Assembly: GCA_035647075.1 (NCBI GenBank)
Contig: DASROF010000043.1
Coordinates: 1 to 13,168 of the forward strand
Length of the DNA stretch: 13,168 bases
Source: Gp6-AA40 sp035647075
GTDB lineage: Bacteria; Acidobacteriota; Vicinamibacteria; Vicinamibacterales; UBA2999
Direction of reading: 5' to 3'
A program made the translations under genes and the position numbers. Positions 5,900-12,712 of this stretch are shown in pieces. Position 1 is the first letter of the stretch, and every line of letters begins with the position of its first letter. The notes beneath the pieces were generated by a model. It ran no database searches. It was not told where the DNA came from and saw only the letters and a list, made by a program, of their open reading frames with translations.

Positions 5900-7645
5900 G
5901 TGAAGCGTGGAATCCGGTTCGTCCTTATCTTCATTGGCCTGGCCGTCATGGCATCGATGGCCGGCGTGGTCCTGATGTACCTGGCGGTCTCGCGCGGGCC
6001 GACGGTTCCGTCCACTGCCATGCTCGTGCTTCGGCCCGGCGGCGAGATTCAGGAGGTGGTCCCGGACGATGTGTTCGGACTGCTTGCGGGGAACACGCAG
6101 ACGGTTCGCGGGTTCATTGACGGGCTCGAAAAGGCGAAGCGCGACCCACGCATACGCGCGGTCCTGTTGATGCCCTCCGCGTTGTCGTCGCCGTATTGGG
6201 GCAAGCTGCAGGAACTGCGCGACGCGATCGTGGATTTCCGGAAGTCGGGGAAGAAAGTCGTGGCGTTTCTCGAGTACGGCGGCGATCGCGAGTACTACCT
6301 GGCGAGCGCGGCCGACAAGGTGTACCTGCTGCCGACGAGCTCGCTCGATCTCGTCGGAGTCGCCACCTACGAGATGTTCCTTCGCGGCACGCTCGACAAG
6401 ATCGACGCGTATCCGGATTTCCTGCATGTCGGCCAGTACAAAACGGCTGTGAACCAGATGACCGAAAAAGGGTTCACGCCGGCGCACAAGGAGATGTCGC
6501 AGTCGCTCAATCGCGACATGTACGACCAGCTGGTGCGCACGATAGCCGCTGCGCGAGGAAAGAGCGAGCAGGAGATGCGCGCGCTGATCGACCAGGGGCC
6601 ATTCGTGCCCGAGGAGGCCCTCCGCCGCGGTCTCGTGGACGGCCTGGCCTACGAGGATCAGCTCGACGATCGCGTGGCCGAACTGCGTAACGGGTCGCGG
6701 GAGCTGCGCCGCGTCGAGGGCCGCGACTACCAGCGCGCTGCGTCCGGGTCCGGACGTGGACCGCGCATCGCCGTCATCTACGCAGTTGGCGCCATCGTTT
6801 CCGGGCGAAGTACGTTCGACCCGCTGAACGGAGCGGTTGTCGGCTCCGAGAACCTCGTCGAGCAGATTCGCGACGTGCGGGACGACAACTCGGTGAAGGC
6901 GATCATCCTTCGCATCGACAGTCCCGGCGGCTCGTCGGTGGCATCGGACGTGATCTGGCGCGAGCTGATGATCACGCGTGACAAGAAACCCGAGCGGCCG
7001 CTGATTGCCTCGATGTCCGATCTGGCCGCGTCCGGTGGCTATTACATCGCGATGCCGGCCCAGGTGATCGTCGCGCAACCGGGAACGCTGACAGGTTCGA
7101 TCGGCGTGTATACCGGCAAGATCGCGCTTGCCGGCACGCTCAACAAGGTGGGCGTCACGACGGAAACGGTCAAGGATGGCGCGAACGCCGATCTCAATTC
7201 GCCGTTTGCGCGATTCTCACCGTCCCAGCGCGAGCGGCTGCAGGATCAGATGCAAGGCTTCTACGCAAACTTCGTCGGGAAGGTGGCGGAGTCGCGCAAG
7301 ACAACGCCGGAGAAGATCGACGCCGTGGCTCAGGGCCGTGTGTGGACCGGACGCCAGGCGCGCGAGCACGGCCTGGTGGACGAACTCGGTGGTCTCGACG
7401 TCGCCGTGCGCATCGCGAAACAGCGTGCCAGAATCCCGGCCGACGAGGATGTCGAACTTGTCACGTATCCGCGGCGACGCAGCCTGTTCGAGGCGCTCAG
7501 CGCGCAGTTTGGTGGCGGCGTGAACGTGTGGGCGGCCGTGACGAACGGTGCCGAGCAGCGTGCCATCGCGGCGCTGACCGCTCCCGCGCGATTGTTCCGC
7601 CGCGGCGAGCCGCTCGCTCTGATGCCTTACGCGTTCGTTCGGTGA
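5900..7645 (+). CDS. sppA: Signal peptide peptidase SppA, long (two-domain) form
   Basis: This 581-residue membrane-anchored serine protease has the size of the long E. coli-type SppA. An N-terminal span (about 7-28) is followed by two tandem crotonase-like protease repeats. The first contains GQYKTAVN with K181, matching the general-base Lys of E. coli SppA. The second contains IDSPGG near 339-344 and DLAASGGYY with S378, matching the nucleophilic Ser, then GTLTGSIGVY near 395-404. The Ser/Lys dyad contributed by two domains is therefore intact. SppA digests signal-peptide remnants and membrane-protein fragments at the outer face of the inner membrane. Its stop overlaps the start of the CPBP gene (GTGA, 7642-7645), so the two membrane proteases are translationally coupled. 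Confidence 0.96.
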   Translation: MKRGIRFVLIFIGLAVMASMAGVVLMYLAVSRGPTVPSTAMLVLRPGGEIQEVVPDDVFGLLAGNTQTVRGFIDGLEKAKRDPRIRAVLLMPSALSSPYWGKLQELRDAIVDFRKSGKKVVAFLEYGGDREYYLASAADKVYLLPTSSLDLVGVATYEMFLRGTLDKIDAYPDFLHVGQYKTAVNQMTEKGFTPAHKEMSQSLNRDMYDQLVRTIAAARGKSEQEMRALIDQGPFVPEEALRRGLVDGLAYEDQLDDRVAELRNGSRELRRVEGRDYQRAASGSGRGPRIAVIYAVGAIVSGRSTFDPLNGAVVGSENLVEQIRDVRDDNSVKAIILRIDSPGGSSVASDVIWRELMITRDKKPERPLIASMSDLAASGGYYIAMPAQVIVAQPGTLTGSIGVYTGKIALAGTLNKVGVTTETVKDGANADLNSPFARFSPSQRERLQDQMQGFYANFVGKVAESRKTTPEKIDAVAQGRVWTGRQAREHGLVDELGGLDVAVRIAKQRARIPADEDVELVTYPRRRSLFEALSAQFGGGVNVWAAVTNGAEQRAIAALTAPARLFRRGEPLALMPYAFVR

Positions 7646-8427
7646 AACCGCTGCTCCTGTTTTTCAGCCTGGCGTACATAGGAGCATGGCTGGTTTTTGT
7701 TCCGCTCGTCGTGCTGCACGGTCCGCTGGTATGGACGGCGCTCGCAACAGCGACGCCGACGCTGGCAGCCGTTGTCACGCAACGCATCACGAGCGGAAAC
7801 TATCGGGCAGTGCGACTGATCGGGCCCTGGCCACGCACCGCCGCGGCGGCGTTGGTCGGCGTGCTGCTGATGATGCTGGCATACGTCGCACTGCCGGGGA
7901 TGACCGCTGCGGAGCCGGACCGGCTGCACTGGTCGGCTCTTGCCTCTGTCAGCGTCTACAACTATTCAACGCTTCTGGGCGGCCCGTTGGGGGAAGAGCC
8001 TGGCTGGCGAGGTTACGCGCTGCCACGACTGGAAGCGGCGCTCGGCCCGGTGCGCGCCTCGATCGTTCTTGGCGTGTTGTGGGTCGGCTGGCATCTGCCA
8101 CTGTTCTTCTATCCCGGTTGGAGCACCGCGCCATTCGCGACCTACCTCGGCATCCTTCTCGGCGCATCGCTGATCCTGACATCCGTGACGAACCTTGCTC
8201 GTTTCAATGTGCTGGCACCAATTGCCGCGCACGCGAGCTTCAACACGATCTCGGGATGGCTGGCCGGATTGTTCGCGGAAACGCGACCCGCGGTCGGAAT
8301 CCGCTTCGAGGCGGTACTTGCGGCATGCGGTCTGGTTGTTGGTGCGGTCTTGATCGGGATGACGCGGGGAAGGCTGTTTTACGAAGGCCGACGAGACGGT
8401 CGGCCTCTACTGATTCCTGATCCCTAG
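7642..8427 (+). CDS. CPBP-family intramembrane metalloprotease (CAAX/Abi type)
   Basis: From GTG 7642 the protein has 261 residues and about seven hydrophobic segments. All CPBP signature motifs are present in membrane context: EEPGWR (E118, E119, R123), the second motif ending in WVGWH (H151), and HASFN (H197, N201). This supports an active glutamic/metallo-type intramembrane protease of the Rce1/Abi superfamily. Bacterial members act in processing, immunity to peptides or unknown roles; the substrate here is unknown. The frame is open upstream of 7642, but that part is out of phase with the well-supported sppA, so the GTGA overlap start is preferred. The C-terminal residues 249-256 (GRRDGRPL) are encoded by a palindromic repeat element, suggesting that the original tail was altered or extended. 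Confidence 0.9.
   Translation: MKPLLLFFSLAYIGAWLVFVPLVVLHGPLVWTALATATPTLAAVVTQRITSGNYRAVRLIGPWPRTAAAALVGVLLMMLAYVALPGMTAAEPDRLHWSALASVSVYNYSTLLGGPLGEEPGWRGYALPRLEAALGPVRASIVLGVLWVGWHLPLFFYPGWSTAPFATYLGILLGASLILTSVTNLARFNVLAPIAAHASFNTISGWLAGLFAETRPAVGIRFEAVLAACGLVVGAVLIGMTRGRLFYEGRRDGRPLLIPDP
8386..8410 (-). repeat. REP-like palindromic repeat, copy 3, inside the 3' end of the CPBP gene
   Basis: GGCCGAC (8386-8392), centre GAGACG and GTCGGCC (8399-8405), with flank CTCTAC, form the same 25-bp element as at 869-893, in inverted orientation and with a changed centre. The 7-bp arms are conserved while the loop differs, which is compensatory for a hairpin. It is translated as part of the upstream gene's tail. 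Confidence 0.75.
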
Positions 8428-8431
8428 ACCA

Positions 8432-8494
8432 GCCCTTAGACCTTACCCCTTAGCCCTTAGGCCTTACCCCTTAGCCCTTAGGCCTTAGCCCTTA
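8432..8494. repeat. Perfect-period heptamer array, consensus (G/C)(C/G)CCTTA
   Basis: Nine consecutive 7-bp units: GCCCTTA, GACCTTA, CCCCTTA, GCCCTTA, GGCCTTA, CCCCTTA, GCCCTTA, GGCCTTA, GCCCTTA. Units 3-5 (8446-8466) and 6-8 (8467-8487) are an exact 21-bp tandem duplication. The array fills the gap between two convergent genes. Its last unit supplies the TAA stop (8492-8494) of the minus-strand gene. Confidence 0.9.
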
Positions 8495-10429
8495 TACCTG
8501 CTGGGCGTCCATCAGCCGGCGCATGACGTCGGCCTTCACGTCGATCTTCAGCTTCTCCTTCGCCTTCGTCATGAACGAGGCAAAGAAGCGACCGCGGCGC
8601 TCGTTGAGCAACTCGGCGCGGAAACGCTCGCGACCAAGCTTCATCTCGTCGGGCGTGACGTCGTCTCGCTCCGCGACGCGCACGATCACGGTTGCGTCGT
8701 TTGTCTGAATCGGATCGCTGACGCCGCCTGTCGGAAGCGTAAACGCCACCTTGTCGACTTCGGGATTGACGCCGACATCCGGCAGCGCGCTGTCCCGCGC
8801 CACCAGCTGGCTGTCCTTCGCTTCGAACCCCTGCGCCTTCGCCGCGGCGGCGAAATCCTTCGCGCCCTTCAGCTGCGCGGCGATGGCCGATGCGCGCTGG
8901 CGGCTCAATTCCGTCGCCTTCGAGCGAATCAGGTCCTCGCGTACACGATCCTTCACTTCATCGAGCGTCGGCGTGTAGGCGTCCTTCTTGCCACTCACGG
9001 TGATGAATACGGGGCCGCGCGTCGAGGCGAGCGGCTCGCTGGCGGCACCGTCTTTAAGCTGGAACGCCGCATCGGCGACCTGTGGCGCGGATCCCAGGCC
9101 GGGCACCGGCTCGGTGCGCTGGAAGAAACCGGATTCCTCCACTTTCAGGCCGTTCTCCGCGGCTGCCTTGTTCAGGTCGTCCGCAGTCTTGATCTTCTCG
9201 GCCAACTGACGGGCGCGATCGGTAATCTGGCGATCCGCAATCTGCGCGGCGAGCGTCTGCTGGATCTGCGCGCGAACCTGATCCAGCGTCTGCGTCGAGC
9301 CGGCCTGCTTCTCCACCACCTTGATGATGTGGAAACCGTACTGGGTCTTCACCAGCTCACTGACCTGGCCCGGCTGCAGCGAGAACGCGGCCTGCTCGAA
9401 CTCCGGCACCATCTGACCGCGCGGGAAGAAATCGAGATCGCCGCCCTTCTCTTTCGAGCCCGGATCCTCTGAGTACTTTTTCGCGAGCTCGGCGAAGTTT
9501 GCGCCCGCCTTGATCTTGGCCAGCAGCTCCTCAGCCTGCTTGCGAACCGCGGCTTCATCCTTGCCGCCGGTATTGAGGAGGATATGGCTCGCGCGCACGC
9601 GCTCGGGTGTCGTGTACTGCTGACTGTTGTCGTTGTAGTACCGCTGAATGTCGGCCTGGGGCACCGCGACGGTCTGACGCGCCTGTTCGCGATCGAGCAG
9701 GAGGTACTTCACCTTTCGCTGTTCGCCGACACGGTAATCGGCTTTGTGCGATTCGAAGTACGGCGCAATCTCCGCGTCGGTCACGGTCACCTGCGACCGG
9801 AACTTGTCGGCGGTGAGCGCAACGACCTGCACCTTGACCTTCTCGTTTCGGCGGCGGAATTCGTTCTCGACCTCCGAATCCGACACGGCGATCCAGCTCG
9901 TGATTGCGGAGCGCAGCTTGTCGAGGACGAGGCTGCGGCGCAGCGACTCCTCGAACTGCGACTTCGTCAGTGGCGGATTCTGCGACTGCAGCAGCTGCTC
10001 GTAGCGTTGCTCGCCGATGAAACGCCCGTTTTCCTGAAACGCCGGGATCGCGAAGATCTGCTGGGCGAGTTCCTCGTCGCTGACGCGAATGCCGTGGCGG
10101 TCTGCTTCGATCAGCGCCACCTGCTCGTCGATCATCTGGGTCAGCACCTGCTGATCGACGCCGAGCTGGCGCAGCAGCTGCGCGTTGATGCTCCCGCCGA
10201 ATTGGTTGCGGTACTGCTGTATCTGCTGCAGATACCGCTGCTGGAAGTCGCCGGCGGTCAGCGAACGTCCCTCAACCTCGGCGATGGTCTCGCTCGGCGC
10301 GGCTCCGACCGTCGTAGTTGGCCGCAGGTAGTCCTGCGGAATAAAAAAGATCACCATCGTCACCGCCACCAGCCCAAGGCTCCACTTGAGCCAGCCGCGG
10401 TGCCGGCGCATCCGGTCCAGCATGGTCAT
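8492..10429 (-). CDS. PpiD/SurA-like periplasmic peptidyl-prolyl isomerase with membrane anchor
   Basis: The protein has 645 residues. A short basic cytoplasmic tail leads to one membrane span (about 14-31), then a SurA_N/PpiD-type helical chaperone region (about 45-230) rich in Gln. A parvulin (PpiC) domain spans about 277-375, with RASHILL, FAELAKKYSEDP, GGDLDFFPRGQM and YGFHIIKV. The C-terminal half holds two further segments resembling the second half of the parvulin domain (about 441-479 and 549-587), separated by long helices. PpiD-type proteins bind emerging exported or outer-membrane proteins at the periplasmic side of the inner membrane. The ATG at 10429 has GAGG nine bases upstream, so it is preferred to the ATG two codons later. 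The gene is divergent from the GGDEF-mreB-mreC run. Family: sure; PpiD versus SurA orthology: not settled. Confidence 0.92.
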   Translation of the reverse strand: MTMLDRMRRHRGWLKWSLGLVAVTMVIFFIPQDYLRPTTTVGAAPSETIAEVEGRSLTAGDFQQRYLQQIQQYRNQFGGSINAQLLRQLGVDQQVLTQMIDEQVALIEADRHGIRVSDEELAQQIFAIPAFQENGRFIGEQRYEQLLQSQNPPLTKSQFEESLRRSLVLDKLRSAITSWIAVSDSEVENEFRRRNEKVKVQVVALTADKFRSQVTVTDAEIAPYFESHKADYRVGEQRKVKYLLLDREQARQTVAVPQADIQRYYNDNSQQYTTPERVRASHILLNTGGKDEAAVRKQAEELLAKIKAGANFAELAKKYSEDPGSKEKGGDLDFFPRGQMVPEFEQAAFSLQPGQVSELVKTQYGFHIIKVVEKQAGSTQTLDQVRAQIQQTLAAQIADRQITDRARQLAEKIKTADDLNKAAAENGLKVEESGFFQRTEPVPGLGSAPQVADAAFQLKDGAASEPLASTRGPVFITVSGKKDAYTPTLDEVKDRVREDLIRSKATELSRQRASAIAAQLKGAKDFAAAAKAQGFEAKDSQLVARDSALPDVGVNPEVDKVAFTLPTGGVSDPIQTNDATVIVRVAERDDVTPDEMKLGRERFRAELLNERRGRFFASFMTKAKEKLKIDVKADVMRRLMDAQQV

Positions 10430-10445
10430 GGACGAAACACCTCGA

Positions 10446-10500
10446 AGAAAAAAATGATCGTACCATGAACGATGGTATATTTGTTACATCTATAAGGACT
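10446..10500. promoter_or_regulatory. AT-rich divergent control region with an inverted repeat
   Basis: This is the most AT-rich stretch in the window, between the divergent chaperone gene and the GGDEF gene. It contains TACCAT-GAACG-ATGGTA (10461-10477), a perfect 6-bp inverted repeat that could be a small operator, and TATAAG-like and TATA sequences on both strands. No hexamer pair with normal spacing is convincing, so exact promoters are not called. The remaining gap up to 10528 shows nothing further. Confidence 0.4.
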
Positions 10501-10528
10501 TAGCGGTTCGTATCGCCTCCCCCTACCG

Positions 10529-11665
10529 TTGCCATCGGTGAAACCGATTTCCTCGAAGCTTCGCGTCGCATCTCGTGGTGGCCGCACAGGCAGGCGCGCC
10601 GATTTTGCGGCGCGGTTGAAGGGGCGGATCCGCGCCCTTCGCGGGCGTCTGGAGCATCGCGACGCCATCATCGAGTCGGTCCGCGAATCAAACGAAACGC
10701 TCGATCCGAAGGCGGTCGCCGAGTGGCTCGTCCGGCAGGCAAACGACTGGATTCCGGCGCCATGCTGGGCGGTCATTGCACACGATATGAACGGCCAACT
10801 GAACGTCATCGCCGACGTCGGTCTGTCCCCGAACCTCGGTCCGGCGCTGTGGTCGTCGGCGAACTGGGTGTTCCGGCACGGTGTCGAGTTCACCTCCCGC
10901 GATCTGGCGCAGGACTCCCGCGCAACGGCAGGCGCCGTCGGCACAGCCGTCGCGTTTCCACTGATCTGCCGGCATCGAACGGTCGGTGCCCTCGTTGGCC
11001 TCGACTCGACGCCGTCGACAGCATCACCCTCGCTCGGGCCGTCACTGGTGCTTGCGGTGCGTACCGTGCTGGAACCGGCGGCCATCGCGCTCGACAACGC
11101 AACCGCGCTGCAGAAAGCGGAGGCCCTGTCGGTGACCGACGACCTGACGCGCCTATACAACAGCCGCTACCTCAACCAGGCGCTGCGCCGCGAGACAAAG
11201 CGCGCAACACGCACCAGACGCGCGCTGTCGCTGCTCTTTCTGGACCTCGACGGCTTCAAGACCGTCAACGACAACCATGGACACCTCGCCGGCAGCAAAG
11301 CGCTGGCGGAAACCGCGATCATCGTCCGCGGGTGCGCACGGGAGACGGACGTCGTGGCCCGGTTTGGCGGCGACGAATTCGCCCTGATTCTCCCGGAAAC
11401 GGCCCAGGACGGCGCCCTGGCCGTGGCCGCCCGTATCCGTGACCGGGTGGGATCTGCCCAGTTTCTGGCCTCAGACGGTCTTTCCGTTCACTTAACCGTG
11501 TCGATCGGGGTTGCAACACTGCCGGACTCGGCCGGATCGGCCGAAGAATTACTACGAGCAGCGGATGCGGCGATGTATCAGGTGAAAGCCTCCGGAAAGA
11601 ACGGTATTCAGCTTTTTTCCGGCACGCTGCCGGCAACTCTGACATCAACGATCGGACTCCCTTAG
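10529..11665 (+). CDS. GAF-GGDEF diguanylate cyclase
   Basis: From TTG 10529 the protein has 378 residues; GTG 10538 is an equally possible start and neither has a clear ribosome site. The N-terminus is very basic (about 1-45), followed by a GAF-like sensor domain (about 58-195) and a GGDEF domain (about 200-362). The active-site loop is canonical GGDEF at 280-284. The metal-binding FLDLDGFK and NDNHGH (D239, D241, N247, D248) are present. An intact inhibitory I-site RETD (R271-D274) lies exactly five residues before GGDEF. An active, product-inhibited c-di-GMP synthase is expected. There is no membrane span, so it is cytoplasmic. What the GAF domain senses cannot be seen. Its TAG stop is followed at the very next base by the mreB ATG. 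Confidence 0.9.
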   Translation: MPSVKPISSKLRVASRGGRTGRRADFAARLKGRIRALRGRLEHRDAIIESVRESNETLDPKAVAEWLVRQANDWIPAPCWAVIAHDMNGQLNVIADVGLSPNLGPALWSSANWVFRHGVEFTSRDLAQDSRATAGAVGTAVAFPLICRHRTVGALVGLDSTPSTASPSLGPSLVLAVRTVLEPAAIALDNATALQKAEALSVTDDLTRLYNSRYLNQALRRETKRATRTRRALSLLFLDLDGFKTVNDNHGHLAGSKALAETAIIVRGCARETDVVARFGGDEFALILPETAQDGALAVAARIRDRVGSAQFLASDGLSVHLTVSIGVATLPDSAGSAEELLRAADAAMYQVKASGKNGIQLFSGTLPATLTSTIGLP

Positions 11666-12691
11666 ATGCCTCTCGGCTCGTTCTTGTCGCTGTTCTCCAG
11701 CGATCTCGCGATCGACCTCGGCACGGCCAACACGTGCGTCTACGCGCGCGGCAAAGGCATCGTCGTCAACGAGCCGTCGATCGTCGCTATCAACAAGGTC
11801 AACGGACGCGTCGAAGCCGTGGGCAAGGACGCCAAGGAGATGCTCGGCCGGACGCCGGGCAACATCGTGGCGATCAAGCCGATGAAGGACGGGGTCATCG
11901 CAGACTTCGAGGTCACCGAGAAGATGCTGACCTACTTCATCAAGAAGGCGCACAACCGCAACGTCTGGGTGCGTCCGCGCATCGTGATCGGCGTACCGTC
12001 AGAGATCACGCAGGTCGAGAAGCGCGCCGTCAAAGACAGCGCGTACCGCGCGAAAGCCAGCGAAGTGCATCTCGTGGAAGAGGCCATGGCGGCCGCGATT
12101 GGCGCCGGCATGCCGATCACCGAGCCGTCGGGCAACATGATCGTGGACATCGGCGGCGGTACCACCGACATCGCGGTCATCTCGCTGGCCGGCATCGTCT
12201 ACAGCAAGGCGGTGCGCGTGGCTGGCAACGAGATGGACGAGGCGATCATCCAGTACATCAAGAAGACCTACAACCTGCTCATCGGCGAACGCACCGCCGA
12301 GCAGATCAAGATGGAAATCGGCTCCGCCTTCAAGCTCGAAGAGCGGATGACGATGGAGATCAAGGGCCGCCATCTGATCGAGGGCGTGCCGAAGACGATC
12401 ACGATCAGTGACGAGGAAATCCGCGAGGCACTGGCGGAAACGGTGAACGTCATCGTCGACGCCGTGCGCGTGGCGCTGGAGCGCACGCCGCCGGAGTTGT
12501 CCGCGGATATCGTCGATCGGGGGATCGTGCTGACCGGTGGCGGGTCACTGTTGAAGAATCTGGACAAGCGTCTCCGCGAGGAGACCGGGCTGCCGCTGGC
12601 CATGGCGGAGGATCCGCTGTCGTCGGTTGTGCTCGGTGCCGGAAAGATGCTGTCGGATTTCAACCTTCTGCGAAAAATCTCGATCGATTAG
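11666..12691 (+). CDS. mreB: Rod-shape actin homologue MreB
   Basis: The protein has 341 residues, full length for MreB. The N-terminal PLGSFLSLF is an amphipathic membrane-binding segment. The ATP site is complete: phosphate-1 loop DLGTAN (17-22), VEEA with the catalytic Glu near 138, phosphate-2 loop DIGGGTTD (161-168), and the adenosine loop LTGGGSLL (289-296). It forms membrane-attached antiparallel filaments that organise the elongation cell-wall synthases with MreC, MreD and RodA. The start is at the base after the upstream stop and has only a weak GGA at 11654-11656, so its translation may depend on the diguanylate cyclase gene. mreC begins 21 bases after its stop. Confidence 0.98.
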   Translation: MPLGSFLSLFSSDLAIDLGTANTCVYARGKGIVVNEPSIVAINKVNGRVEAVGKDAKEMLGRTPGNIVAIKPMKDGVIADFEVTEKMLTYFIKKAHNRNVWVRPRIVIGVPSEITQVEKRAVKDSAYRAKASEVHLVEEAMAAAIGAGMPITEPSGNMIVDIGGGTTDIAVISLAGIVYSKAVRVAGNEMDEAIIQYIKKTYNLLIGERTAEQIKMEIGSAFKLEERMTMEIKGRHLIEGVPKTITISDEEIREALAETVNVIVDAVRVALERTPPELSADIVDRGIVLTGGGSLLKNLDKRLREETGLPLAMAEDPLSSVVLGAGKMLSDFNLLRKISID

Positions 12692-12712
12692 CCGCGCAGT
12701 CGCAGTTCCGCG

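Noticed and set aside
5768..7078. 436-codon open frame on the minus strand
   Set aside because: It is antisense to sppA, whose catalytic residues are intact; its C-terminal end is just the heptamer array translated.
7342..7641. Upstream 100-codon extension of the CPBP frame
   Set aside because: It overlaps the 3' end of sppA out of phase and has Arg-rich shadow composition; the GTGA overlap start is better.
8432..8494. Telomere-like repeat (CCCTTAG resembles plant-type telomere units)
   Set aside because: It is internal, short, degenerate and between ordinary bacterial genes; nothing suggests a linear replicon end.
9584..10468. 294-codon open frame on the plus strand
   Set aside because: It is antisense to the PpiD-like gene, with composition typical of a shadow frame and no recognisable domain.
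10465..10503. 12-codon upstream ORF before the GGDEF gene
   Set aside because: It has no ribosome site, and its ATG is part of the inverted repeat; likely chance.
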